Below, one piece after another: positions 1 through 8,248 of a stretch of DNA of 64,000 nt. The notes beneath the pieces were generated by a model. It saw only the letters and a program-made list of their open reading frames with translations, was not told where the DNA came from and made no database searches. Numbering within the stretch: the first letter of the stretch is position 1; each line of letters starts with the position of its first letter. The DNA comes from JAMXLO01 sp963818775. GTDB taxonomy: Bacteria; Pseudomonadota; Alphaproteobacteria; Acetobacterales; Acetobacteraceae. The position numbers and the translations under genes are program-made. The stretch lies in NCBI GenBank assembly GCA_963818775.1, contig CAWFUF010000029.1:27310-91309 (forward strand), written 5' to 3'.

Positions 1-480
1 GGGCAGCCCATGCTGCACGGTCGCGATGAAGTTGGAATCCGGCAAGGGAAGGCGCTGGGCGTCAGAGATCGATACCAGCGGAACGTTCGGGAAACACTCA
101 TAGACCGGCCGCAGTTCCGGCAGATCGAGCCGGCCGTGCAACGTGGTCAGGAATGGCGTGTCCTGCCGGCTGAATACCGAGAATGGCCAGTAATCGAGGT
201 GGCAATGCAGCACATCGAACTCATCGGCGCGCTGACAGACCTGCTCCAGCATCAGCATGTGGGGGGCGATCGCATCCCGGATCGTGGCATCGAAGCGCAG
301 CGCACAGGGCCACATCGGCGCAAGCTCCGCGCTCGTGCGTGAATCGCCGCTGGCGAATAAGGTCACGTCATGGCCCATGGCAACCAACTGCTCGGTCAGG
401 AAGGAGACGACGCGCTCGGTCCCGCCGTAAAGCCGGGGGGGTACTGACTCGGTCAGCGGTGCAATCTGGGCAATTCGCAT
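1..480 (-). CDS. Glycosyltransferase family 4 protein, N-terminal part (runs off window)
   Basis: The reverse strand opens with an ATG at 480 and reads MRIAQIAPLTESVPPRLYGG, followed by TERVVSFLTEQL and, further on, VTLFASGDS. This is the usual N-terminus of GT-B fold, family 4 glycosyltransferases, with the glycine-rich donor/acceptor loop and the first beta-alpha unit. The frame stays open for 160 codons to the window edge, so the C-terminal nucleotide-sugar binding half is not seen. It diverges from the trehalose-6-phosphate synthase gene across a gap of about 180 bp, so both promoters must lie there. Sugar donor and acceptor cannot be told from this half. Confidence 0.8.
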   Translation of the reverse strand, partial: MRIAQIAPLTESVPPRLYGGTERVVSFLTEQLVAMGHDVTLFASGDSRTSAELAPMWPCALRFDATIRDAIAPHMLMLEQVCQRADEFDVLHCHLDYWPFSVFSRQDTPFLTTLHGRLDLPELRPVYECFPNVPLVSISDAQRLPLPDSNFIATVQHGLP

Positions 481-661
481 GATCGTGAAGCCTCTCTTGG
501 TGTAAGTCACGCAACAGCGATCTCGCCGGAAGTTCGGGCTTTTCTGCGGCAGGAGTTGGCGCTGGCCGAGGCTCACGGCGAAGTTACCGGGAGCCAAGCA
601 TCGGCACGGTATCGTTGTGCGTTGTCCCTGCGGTAAGGCACGCCAGCGGCCGGGAGGGAAT

Positions 662-2068
662 TTGGGACGCCTCGTTATAGTTTCCAACCGAGTTCCGTTG
701 CCTTCTGAGCGGGGGCCGCGGGCTGGTGGACTAGCCGTTGCACTTGCGGATGCATTGACCCCTGGATCGGTCTGGTTCGGCTGGAGCGGCAGGCGCTCCG
801 GCTCGGCTGACGGGGAAGTCCGCCTGCAACGGGCCGAGGGCACGACCTACGCCACGATCGACCTGACCGAGGCAGAATACCGCTCCTTCTACGTCAATTT
901 CGCCAATGGCGCGCTGTGGCCGCTGCTGCATTTTCGGCTCGGGCTCGTGCAGTTCCGGCGGGAGGACTACGAGGGCTACCGCGCGGTCAACCGTCGTTTT
1001 GCCCAGGCGCTGGCCAAGTTGCTGCGTGAAGACGATCTGGTCTGGGTGCACGACTATCACCTGTTCCTGTTGGCCGAGGAACTCCGGCTGCTGGGTGTGC
1101 GCAATCGCATTGGGTTTTTCCTGCATACCCCATTTGTTCCGCCGGCGCTGCTGCATGTGCTGCCGCGCGCCGCTGAATTGCTGCGGGCCATGTGCGCGTT
1201 CGATGTCGTCGGCTTTCATACCCAGACCTACCAGCGTGCCTTCCTCGACTGCGTCGAGCAAATCCTCCAGGGCACGCGAGTCAGAGACGGCGGGTTCATG
1301 TTTGGAGGCCGCCACGTGCTGGCGATCGTCGATCCGATCGGCATCGACGCGGCGGGTTTCGCGGACACCGCCGCACGCGCCGACCGAAGCGCCGAGACGG
1401 CACGGTTGCGCGATAGCCTTGGTGGCCGTGCTTTGGCCATCGGTGTCGATCGGCTCGACTACTCGAAGGGTCTGGTCAACCGTTTCGAGGCATTCGGCCG
1501 TTTGCTGGGGAAATACCCCGAAGATTGCCGCCAGGTCAGCTTCCTCCAGATTGCCGCGCGATCGCGCGAGGAGTCCGGCAGCTATCAGCGCCTTCGACGC
1601 GAGCTCGATCGGATTGTCGGCGACACCAACGGCCGCTTTTCCGAATTCGACTGGGTGCCGTTGCGCTATATGACGACGACGGTGCGCCGGAATATCCTGG
1701 CCGGTTTCTTTCGGATCGCCCGCCTCGGGGTGGTAACGCCGCTACGCGACGGCATGAACCTGGTGGCGAAGGAATACATCGCGGCGCAGGATCCCGCCGA
1801 TCCCGGCGTGCTGATCCTGTCGCGTTTCGCCGGCGCGGCCGAGGAGCTGACTGAGGCTTTGATCGTCAATCCGTTCGATTCCGACGAGATAGCCGATGCG
1901 ATGCACGAGGGCCTGAAGATGCCGCTGGCCGAGCGGCTGCGCCGTTATGACGCCTTGCGGGAGCGGGTGTGGGACACGACAGCGCACAAATACTGCGCGC
2001 GGTTCCTTGCTTACCTCGAGCACGAGGAACGGCCGCTGCCGCGGTTCCGACTGCAGGTCGCGTCATGA
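662..2068 (+). CDS. otsA: Alpha,alpha-trehalose-phosphate synthase (UDP-forming)
   Basis: A GT20 enzyme that joins UDP-glucose and glucose-6-phosphate to give trehalose-6-phosphate in the cytoplasm, for osmotic and desiccation protection. Visible family motifs are VIVSNRVPLP at the N-terminus, VWVHDYHLFLLAEELR, GFFLHTPFVPP, GVDRLDYSKGL and, near the C-terminus, PLRDGMNLVAKEYIA. I place the start at a TTG at 662, because GGGAGGG sits just upstream and the next residues GRLVIVSNRV match the family N-terminus; the frame is open further up to an ATG at 617. From 662 the protein is 468 residues, normal for OtsA. No otsB phosphatase is in view; it could lie left of the window. Confidence 0.93.
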   Translation: MGRLVIVSNRVPLPSERGPRAGGLAVALADALTPGSVWFGWSGRRSGSADGEVRLQRAEGTTYATIDLTEAEYRSFYVNFANGALWPLLHFRLGLVQFRREDYEGYRAVNRRFAQALAKLLREDDLVWVHDYHLFLLAEELRLLGVRNRIGFFLHTPFVPPALLHVLPRAAELLRAMCAFDVVGFHTQTYQRAFLDCVEQILQGTRVRDGGFMFGGRHVLAIVDPIGIDAAGFADTAARADRSAETARLRDSLGGRALAIGVDRLDYSKGLVNRFEAFGRLLGKYPEDCRQVSFLQIAARSREESGSYQRLRRELDRIVGDTNGRFSEFDWVPLRYMTTTVRRNILAGFFRIARLGVVTPLRDGMNLVAKEYIAAQDPADPGVLILSRFAGAAEELTEALIVNPFDSDEIADAMHEGLKMPLAERLRRYDALRERVWDTTAHKYCARFLAYLEHEERPLPRFRLQVAS

Positions 2069-2210
2069 GCCAGCCGAAGCCGTAGCGGTCAGCCCCGGAT
2101 CAGCGGCGGCGACAACCTTTCTCCTCATTCCCGCCGTAGTCCGGTCATTGGGATTTGGCCTTTGCTCGCGGCCGGGCAGGCAACGGCGGACCACCAAAGG
2201 AGACTGGATC

Positions 2211-2516
2211 ATGCGGCGTTCGATTGCACCCATCGCAGCGGCTCTCGGGACGGTGCTGGCATTGTCCGCTTGCACGGACCCCTACGACCCGGGCCAGCGC
2301 GCGGTCGGTGGCGGACTGCTGGGAGCCGGCGCGGGCGCGGCAATTGGCGGCCTCGCGGGTGGCGGACGTGGCGCCGCCGCGGGAGCGCTGATAGGTGGCG
2401 GGGTGGGCGCCATCGGCGGTGCGGCTACCACGCCACGGCCGCCGCCGCCCGCGTACTACTCGCCGCCTCCGCCACCGCCTCCGGGCTACTATCCGCCTCC
2501 GCCGCCCAGCTACTAG
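2211..2516 (+). CDS. Glycine-zipper lipoprotein with proline-rich tail
   Basis: A 101-residue envelope protein. AAAGGAG precedes the ATG at 2211. A signal peptide ends in the lipobox LSAC, so the protein should be lipid-anchored. The middle is a glycine zipper rich in GGGLLGAGAGAAIGG-type repeats, as in the glycine-zipper 2TM and OmpA-like outer-membrane families. The tail is almost only Pro, Tyr and Ser. Its TAG stop overlaps the TAG stop of the convergent downstream gene in the palindrome CTAG. The exact role is unknown; zipper lipoproteins are usually structural envelope proteins. Confidence 0.75.
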   Translation: MRRSIAPIAAALGTVLALSACTDPYDPGQRAVGGGLLGAGAGAAIGGLAGGGRGAAAGALIGGGVGAIGGAATTPRPPPPAYYSPPPPPPPGYYPPPPPSY

Positions 2517-3382
2517 GCGTCGGCGAACATCGCGACTGGGGCACCCCTTACGGGAGCCTCGGCGCGGAACAGTCCGCCCAGCGTCGGGTGCTGCGCCAAT
2601 GCTTCAGGCGAGCGGCCCTCGCGCAGCGACGTCACGTAGAGGTCGCCTTCCGCGAAGCACGGCATGGTCGGGCCGGGAACCGGGAACGGCAGCTTGCTCA
2701 GCAATGCACCCGACGGCGAGATGCGGTTGATGCACCCTGCGGAGGGTCCGGCCGACCAGTAGACGCCCGCCACGTCGACCGCAGCGCCGTCGGGGCGACC
2801 CTCTTCATTGCTCAGCGTCGCCAGCACGCGGTGGTTCGCGAGCGCTCCGCTGCGGGTGTCGAAATCCCAGGCCTCGATGATACCGGCTGTGGAATCCGAA
2901 TGGTACATAACACTGCCGTCAGGAGACCAGGCGAGGCCGTTGGACACCGCGTAGCCCTCGGCCTTGCGCTCTATGCGGCCCTGCGGCGTGACGCGGTAGA
3001 GCGCGGCGGTCTTCTGGCGCGGCGAATTCTCATCCATGCTGCCTACCCAGAAGCAACCGTCGGGACCGACCTTCCCATCGTTGAGGCGATTGGTCGGCGG
3101 TTCGTTCACCGGGTCGGTCAGATGCTCGATTGCCTTGGTGCGCGGATCGAACAGCACAACGCGATGGCGCAGCGCGACGACCAGCCGGCCCGACCGGCAG
3201 AGACCAAAACTGCCGACGACTTCAGGAAAATCCCATGACGTGTGGGAGCCGTCGTCAACCGACAGTGCGTTGATGCGCTTGCCGGGAATGTCGCAGAACA
3301 GGAGGCGTCGGGTGGACGCATCCCACACCGGGGACTCGGCGACGCCGCAACGGGAATCCCAGACCAGTTCGAATTCGGGCAT
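2513..3382 (-). CDS. SMP-30/gluconolactonase/LRE family protein
   Basis: A 289-residue six-bladed beta-propeller hydrolase of the SMP-30 family, which usually opens sugar lactones with one divalent metal. Visible features are the first-blade motif AESPVWDASTRRLLFCDI with the metal-ligand Glu, NRLNDGKVGPDGCFWVGSM (the NDG segment is a ligand site) and SNGLAWSPDGSVMYHSDS. The start at 3382 gives MPEFELVWDSRCGVAESPVW, the usual N-terminus; the frame extends further up without family similarity. The substrate cannot be assigned from sequence. It diverges from the cation efflux gene. Confidence 0.85.
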   Translation of the reverse strand: MPEFELVWDSRCGVAESPVWDASTRRLLFCDIPGKRINALSVDDGSHTSWDFPEVVGSFGLCRSGRLVVALRHRVVLFDPRTKAIEHLTDPVNEPPTNRLNDGKVGPDGCFWVGSMDENSPRQKTAALYRVTPQGRIERKAEGYAVSNGLAWSPDGSVMYHSDSTAGIIEAWDFDTRSGALANHRVLATLSNEEGRPDGAAVDVAGVYWSAGPSAGCINRISPSGALLSKLPFPVPGPTMPCFAEGDLYVTSLREGRSPEALAQHPTLGGLFRAEAPVRGAPVAMFADA

Positions 3383-3532
3383 GCTCAACTCCGCTGTAAG
3401 TTCCAGAACACGGGACTGCCTTGCAGCAGCCCGGTCAAGTTCACCTGATATGCGGTCGGTATGAAAGATTGGCCGAGTGGGAGTAGGGGACATCCTCGAA
3501 CACCCGTAGCTGGAGCCGAGCGACTGCAAATG

Positions 3533-3549
3533 GGAGTGTGATACACTCC
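3533..3549. promoter_or_regulatory. Perfect inverted repeat upstream of dmeF, candidate operator
   Basis: GGAGTGT, a 3-base spacer, then ACACTCC form a perfect 7-bp inverted repeat ending 20 bp before the dmeF ATG, in the gap shared with the divergent SMP-30 gene. Such a site suits a dimeric repressor or MerR-type activator. No regulator gene such as dmeR lies next to it, so the binding protein is unknown. Confidence 0.35.
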
Positions 3550-3569
3550 ATGCGAGGTGAGGACCGACC

Positions 3570-4529
3570 ATGAGCGAGACCAGCATTTCGTCCGCGCCAC
3601 GCCGGCATCAGCACGTGTTCCTCGGCGCGGAGCACGAGGCGAGCGAACGCAGGACATGGGCCGTGATCTGGCTCTGCGGCGCAATGATGATCGCCGAGAT
3701 CGCAGGCGGTCTGCTGTTCGGCTCGATAGCCCTCGTGGCCGATGGCATGCACATGAGCACGCATGCCGGCGCGCTTCTGCTCGCCGCGCTCGCTTACAGC
3801 TACGCGCGCAGGCATGCCGATGATCCGCGCTTCACTTTCGGGACTGGCAAACTGGGCGACCTCGCCGGGTTCACCAGCGCGATCATTCTGGCGATCATTG
3901 CTGTGCTCATCGGCTATGAGTTCATAAGCCGCATCTTCGCGCCGGTGCCGATCCGCTTCGCCGAGGCGATTCCGATTGCCTGCCTGGGGCTCGCGGTCAA
4001 TGTCGCCAGTGCGCTGCTGCTCAGCGGCGGCGGGCACCATGACGACCACCATCACCATGATGATGATCATGATCATGACCATCATCACGATCATGGCCAC
4101 GGGGCGGCGCATCAAGACAACAACTTGCGGGCCGCCGTGGTGCACGTGATCGCCGATGCGACTGTCTCTGTCATGGTCATCGTCGGTCTGCTATTGGCCC
4201 GCGCCTTCGGGTGGCTGTGGATGGACCCGCTCGCCGGGATCATTGGTGCGTGCGTCATTGCCAGTTGGTCATTCGGCCTGATTCGTGACACCGGAGCCAT
4301 CCTGCTCGACATGAATCCGGACCGGCATATGGCTGAAAATCTGCAAAGGACCATCGAGAGCGACGGCGACACGCTCACTGACCTGCATCTCTGGCGTCTG
4401 GGTCCCGGCCATCTTGGCGCGATAGTTTCGGTGGGCACGCACGCGGAGCGCGGTCTCGACTACTACCGGGCGAAGCTGGCGCGATTCAGCTCGCTGTCGC
4501 ACCTCACCATCGAGGTGCAAAACTACTGA
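3570..4529 (+). CDS. dmeF: Cation diffusion facilitator, Co(II)/Ni(II) efflux transporter DmeF type
   Basis: An inner-membrane metal/proton antiporter that exports Co2+ and Ni2+. The N-terminus has the DmeF signature HQHVFLGAEHEASERRTWAV, then the first transmembrane helix with EIAGGLLFGSIALVADGMHM carrying the HxxxD-type metal site region (DGMHMSTHA). About six membrane segments follow, with a very His/Asp-rich cytoplasmic loop near residues 151-175 between helices IV and V. The second metal site HVIADATVSV and a C-terminal cytoplasmic domain are present. Length 319 fits the family. An inverted repeat just upstream may be its operator. A broader Zn/Cd/Co specificity is possible. Confidence 0.9.
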   Translation: MSETSISSAPRRHQHVFLGAEHEASERRTWAVIWLCGAMMIAEIAGGLLFGSIALVADGMHMSTHAGALLLAALAYSYARRHADDPRFTFGTGKLGDLAGFTSAIILAIIAVLIGYEFISRIFAPVPIRFAEAIPIACLGLAVNVASALLLSGGGHHDDHHHHDDDHDHDHHHDHGHGAAHQDNNLRAAVVHVIADATVSVMVIVGLLLARAFGWLWMDPLAGIIGACVIASWSFGLIRDTGAILLDMNPDRHMAENLQRTIESDGDTLTDLHLWRLGPGHLGAIVSVGTHAERGLDYYRAKLARFSSLSHLTIEVQNY

Positions 4530-4530
4530 A

Positions 4531-5601
4531 TCAAACCTGATCGTAGTCGATCACGACCCGATCGGTGAGGGGATGTGACTGGCAGGTCAGCACGTATCCC
4601 GCCTCGGTCTCCCAAGGTTCCAGCGAATAGTTTACTGCCATCTCCACCCTGCCCTCGACCAGTTTCGCGCGGCAGGTGCAGCACATGCCGCCACGGCATG
4701 AATAGGGCAGACTGCGACCTGCCCGGATCGCGGCGTCAATGATCGCCTCGCCTTCGGCAACCGGAAATTCGAAGCGCGCACCCTCGCTGATCACTGTGGC
4801 GACCGACTTCGGCGCCGCGAGTGGTTGCACGACCACCGGACGTGGCCGACCCCCGACACCTGGTGTGAATCGCTCGACATGCACCCACTCGTGCGGCATG
4901 CCGACAATGGTCAGCGCTCTTTCCATGCCTTCTATCATCGGTTGTGGACCGCAGACGAAAGCCTGGTCCACAGTCGCAGCCGGCACGACCGAACGCATCA
5001 GCACCCCAACCTTCGCCGCATCCAGATGGCCATTCAGCATTTCGATGTCCTGCTGCTCGCGCGACAGGACGTGGAACACCGACAGCCGCGCAAGATAGCG
5101 GTCCTTCAGGTCCTCCAGTTGCTCGCGGAAGATGATGTCGGCCGCGGTGCGGTTGCCGTAGAACAGGAAGAAGCGTCCCGCCTCACGTCGCAACACGGTC
5201 TTAAGGATCGCCATCACCGGCGTGATGCCCGACCCCGCGGCGAACGCCACGAGCGTGCGCGTCGACCCGGGCTCGATCGCGACGCCGAAGCGTCCGTCCG
5301 GTGTCATCACCGACAGCGTATCGCCCGCACGTAATTGTTCGTTCACCCAGGTCGAGAACGCTCCGCCCGCCAGCCGCTTGACCACAACGCGCAGTTCGCC
5401 GTCGTCCAGGCCGGAGCAGATCGAGTAGGATCGCCGCACATCCTCGCCGTCGATCGTGCCACGCAAGGTAAGATACTGGCCTGGCGTGTAGCGATACGCC
5501 GCCCTCAACCGCTCCGGGACGGTAAAGGCGAGCGACACCGCGTCCGGCGTTTCGCGACGGACATCGGCAATCGTCAAGGTGTGAAAGCGCGGCCGGGCCA
5601 T
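4531..5601 (-). CDS. PaaE-like ferredoxin-NAD(P)H reductase with C-terminal 2Fe-2S domain
   Basis: A 356-residue electron-transfer reductase: an FAD domain (YTPGQYLTLR, RRSYSICS), an NAD(P)H domain (AFAAGSGITPVMAILK, VFVCGPQPMIEGME) and a plant-type 2Fe-2S ferredoxin domain at the C-terminus (SLPYSCRGGMCCTCRAK, then LTCQSHP supplying the fourth Cys). Domain order and length match PaaE, the reductase of phenylacetyl-CoA epoxygenase. No paaABCD genes are nearby, so it may instead feed another oxygenase or desaturase. Its stop lies one base from that of convergent dmeF. Confidence 0.85.
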   Translation of the reverse strand: MARPRFHTLTIADVRRETPDAVSLAFTVPERLRAAYRYTPGQYLTLRGTIDGEDVRRSYSICSGLDDGELRVVVKRLAGGAFSTWVNEQLRAGDTLSVMTPDGRFGVAIEPGSTRTLVAFAAGSGITPVMAILKTVLRREAGRFFLFYGNRTAADIIFREQLEDLKDRYLARLSVFHVLSREQQDIEMLNGHLDAAKVGVLMRSVVPAATVDQAFVCGPQPMIEGMERALTIVGMPHEWVHVERFTPGVGGRPRPVVVQPLAAPKSVATVISEGARFEFPVAEGEAIIDAAIRAGRSLPYSCRGGMCCTCRAKLVEGRVEMAVNYSLEPWETEAGYVLTCQSHPLTDRVVIDYDQV

Positions 5602-5646
5602 GGTGGGCGTCTTGCGCGTTCAGCCCGCCCGGCACAAGTCTTTATC

Positions 5647-6063
5647 ATGCGCCAGGCAATGCATCGGCTGTCGGTGGGGGCCAATGGTCAGGGTCTCGTC
5701 GATATCACTGAACCCGTGTGCCACTGGGTTGCGACGCAACGGATCGCCGTCGGGCTGCTGACGGTCTGGTGCCGTCACACGTCCGCGTCCCTGCTGGTGC
5801 AGGAGAAGGCCGATCCCGACGTGCGCACCGACCTCGAGGCATTCTTCAACCGTCTGGTGCCGGAGAAGGCCGGATACCGTCACGAGGACGAGGGGCCTGA
5901 CGATATGCCGGCGCACATCAAGGCAGCGCTGACGCAGACGCAGCTTACCGTTCCAGTGGACGATGGACGCCCTCTACTCGGCACCTGGCAGGGCATCTAC
6001 CTGTTCGAGCACCGCGCCGCGCCTCACCGGCGGGAGATCGTTCTGCATCTGATCGGCGAGTGA
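5647..6063 (+). CDS. YjbQ/UPF0047 family protein
   Basis: A 138-residue single-domain protein of the secondary thiamine-phosphate synthase (YjbQ) family. Key family segments are visible: HTSASLLVQEKADPDVRTDL, then PDDMPAHIKAALTQTQL and the C-terminal GTWQGIYLFEHR with the conserved Gly and His. I use the ATG at 5647; a second in-frame ATG at 5659 is possible. It diverges from the PaaE-like gene with a very short gap, so the promoter may lie within that gene's 5' end. The true cellular role of this family is poorly defined. Confidence 0.85.
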   Translation: MRQAMHRLSVGANGQGLVDITEPVCHWVATQRIAVGLLTVWCRHTSASLLVQEKADPDVRTDLEAFFNRLVPEKAGYRHEDEGPDDMPAHIKAALTQTQLTVPVDDGRPLLGTWQGIYLFEHRAAPHRREIVLHLIGE

Positions 6064-6112
6064 CGCAATCGCACCAAGGGCCCACCTCGATTCACTCACT
6101 GCCCAGCAAGCC

Positions 6113-6742
6113 CTATCGTTCATTCGGCATGACGATACGCTCTATGCATCGTGGACAGATGCCATGGCTGACGACCACGTCGCTCAACCCGCCGCGGCGA
6201 TAGTAGTCTTCGATCGCGATCCAGATTTGATTTTCCTGTCGAGCACCGATAGGCCATGCGACATCGTGACAGAATGAGCAAAGCGCCACCTGCTCGCCAG
6301 AGGACTGCGCCCCGGTCGCGACCGCACGATGTTTCATCGACATCAGCCCCAACGGCAGTCGTGGTGCCTCAGCCAGGAGTTGGGATTGGTACAATGCCAT
6401 GACCACGTTGCCCTTTCCCGCGACCGGGCTGATCGACATGCGCATCCGACGCTCCACATCGGGCCCGTCGCAGCGATATTCATAGGCGATGACCGGTCGC
6501 TTTCTCTGGAACACAGAATCATGCAGCCGCTCGCAGGCTTTACGCACATCGCTTCCATCGATGCCTGCGAAGACGGACGTCCCGATGACGGAATCGACAG
6601 TCAGTTCCGGCACATCGTTCTGCGTTGCGAAGCGCTTCCAGGAGATGGCGCCGATCGCGTGGATGATGCCGCTCGAATCGACGAGGTAGGCGACCCCGTC
6701 GATCGCATCGAGCAACTGCTGTGTGTCGACGGCCGGTGTCAT
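6113..6742 (-). CDS. PAS-domain protein with C-terminal Cys-rich (CxxC) motif
   Basis: A 209-residue soluble protein. Residues about 1-110 form a PAS-like sensor domain (LLDAIDGVAYLVDSSGIIHA at the start, the usual PAS opening). The C-terminal 60 residues carry CSFCHDVAWP and SHGICPRCIERI, a paired CxxC pattern with a conserved aromatic stretch between (WIAIEDYYRRGG). The same tail is found on many alphaproteobacterial PAS and response-regulator proteins and probably binds Zn or a redox cofactor. There is no kinase or DNA-binding domain, so it would act through a partner. It is followed by the GST gene in the same direction. Confidence 0.6.
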   Translation of the reverse strand: MTPAVDTQQLLDAIDGVAYLVDSSGIIHAIGAISWKRFATQNDVPELTVDSVIGTSVFAGIDGSDVRKACERLHDSVFQRKRPVIAYEYRCDGPDVERRMRMSISPVAGKGNVVMALYQSQLLAEAPRLPLGLMSMKHRAVATGAQSSGEQVALCSFCHDVAWPIGARQENQIWIAIEDYYRRGGLSDVVVSHGICPRCIERIVMPNER

Positions 6743-6748
6743 GATTGG

Positions 6749-7441
6749 TCAGGCGATACGGGGCGCCCGCCGCGCCAACCCGTCGAACAGGTCCAGCATT
6801 CGCTCCCGCCAAACCGAGATCGGATCATCGCGCTCGAGCAGCTCGAACCGACTGACGCAACGCGGCCATTGCAGGCTGCCGAACACGATGTAGTCGGCGT
6901 AACTCGGCGCCTCTCCACCGAGCCAGTCCTGCTTGCCGAAAACCAGCCGCACGGGCAGCAATGAAGCGCGAAATTCGGTCACCCGCGTCTCGCGCCCGGC
7001 CTGCACCGCCTCCAAAGTCATGCCGAACCGCGCCTCGCGGCTCTCGCGGAAATACACCTGATCCTGCGGCGCGACCACGTCCAGCAGGTCACGCAGGATC
7101 AGCCGCGCGATGCCGCCCATCATCACGCTGTCCGCCCAGGCATTGACGAACCTCGCATGCGCCAGGCCCGTTGCCCCGCCGAATAGGCTTGGCCGATCCG
7201 GATACGTGCCCTCGAGGTACTCTGCGATCGCCCAACTGTCCGACACCACCCGATCGCCGTCACGGATGACCGGCACGCGACCTTGACCGGAAAAGGCGAG
7301 CGCAGCCTTATCAGTGAACCGCCAGGGGATTGTCTCCACGGCCAGCCCTTTATGGGCCAGCGCCATGCGCGTCCGCCAGCAATACGGGCTGAACCGCAGT
7401 GCCGGATCTTCTCCCGCGAGATCATGCATCATAATGGCCAT
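6749..7441 (-). CDS. Glutathione S-transferase family protein
   Basis: A 230-residue cytosolic GST-fold protein. The N-terminal thioredoxin-like half reads PALRFSPYCWRTRMALAHKG, with SPYCWR in the position of the catalytic loop, and has the cis-Pro GRVPVIRDGDRVVSDSWAIA, ending in the SNAIL/TRAIL-like segment that binds glutathione. The C-terminal half is all helical, with SYADYIVFGSLQW (GST C-terminal Asp motif). The ATG at 7441 starts the family domain; the open frame runs further upstream without similarity. Substrate is unknown. It is transcribed just ahead of the PAS gene. Confidence 0.85.
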   Translation of the reverse strand: MAIMMHDLAGEDPALRFSPYCWRTRMALAHKGLAVETIPWRFTDKAALAFSGQGRVPVIRDGDRVVSDSWAIAEYLEGTYPDRPSLFGGATGLAHARFVNAWADSVMMGGIARLILRDLLDVVAPQDQVYFRESREARFGMTLEAVQAGRETRVTEFRASLLPVRLVFGKQDWLGGEAPSYADYIVFGSLQWPRCVSRFELLERDDPISVWRERMLDLFDGLARRAPRIA

Positions 7442-7576
7442 CGCCGGTTCCCCTTGCTTTGCCAGTCGTGATACACAGAATCCCGCCAGGGAGAGAAGCG
7501 GTTGGACGATCGAACTGTCCTGAACGATGCGAGGCGGCCAAAATGCGCGGGCTGTTGAGCTGGCAATGATCGCGGC

Positions 7577-8248
7577 ATGAACATCCTCGCACCACCAAAG
7601 GCGCGTCTCGGCATCGAGATTGTCCACGATCTGGTCTGCCCATGGTGCTTCCTCGGCGTGCGCCGGCTGATGCGCACAATGCGGCGCCGGCCGGACCTGC
7701 TTTTCGACCTGACCTGGCGACCCTTCCTGCTCAATCCCGATATGCCGCGAGGCGGCATGGCGCGGCCGGATTACGTTATTCGCAAGTTCGGTGGCGAGGA
7801 CCGCGCGCGGCGGCTTTATGCGTCGATTTCGGAGATCGGCCGCGGCGAGGGCATTCTGTTCCGCTTCGACCGCATCCGCCGCACGCCGTCCAGCGTCGAC
7901 GCCCATCGCCTGGTGCGTTACGCGGCGCGCTTCGGCCAGGCCGACGCAATGGTCGAGGCGCTGTTCTCAGCGCATTTCACCGACGGTCTGGATATCGGCA
8001 ATCACGCCGTGCTGGTGGCGATCGCCGCGGCGTGCGGCCTGGACGGTGCGGCCTCGCGACGCTTCCTCGTCGGCAACGACGAAGTGGATGCGGTGCACGC
8101 CGATAACCTGCGGGCGCATCGTCTGGGCATCAACGGCGTCCCATGCTTCGTCATCTCCGGCCGCCACGCCATCGCCGGCGCGCAGGAGCCCGAGGTGATC
8201 GAGCGTCTGCTCGACGTGGCGGCAGTCGAGGCGGCCGAAGCCGGCTAA
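7577..8248 (+). CDS. DsbA family oxidoreductase (FrnE/2-hydroxychromene isomerase-like)
   Basis: A 223-residue thioredoxin-fold protein with a helical insert. The active-site motif CPWC is in VHDLVCPWCFLGVRRL. The cis-Pro segment GINGVPCFVISGRHAIAGAQ is near the C-terminus, as in FrnE and kappa-class-like enzymes. No signal peptide is visible, so it is probably cytoplasmic, unlike true DsbA. Its TAA stop overlaps the stop of convergent mfd by four bases. It diverges from the GST gene, and the two may share a thiol-redox theme, which is inference. Confidence 0.85.
   Translation: MNILAPPKARLGIEIVHDLVCPWCFLGVRRLMRTMRRRPDLLFDLTWRPFLLNPDMPRGGMARPDYVIRKFGGEDRARRLYASISEIGRGEGILFRFDRIRRTPSSVDAHRLVRYAARFGQADAMVEALFSAHFTDGLDIGNHAVLVAIAAACGLDGAASRRFLVGNDEVDAVHADNLRAHRLGINGVPCFVISGRHAIAGAQEPEVIERLLDVAAVEAAEAG

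Noticed and set aside
4531..5601. Phenylacetate degradation operon member
   Set aside because: The protein fits PaaE, but no paaABCD or other phenylacetate genes are in the window, so pathway membership is not claimed.
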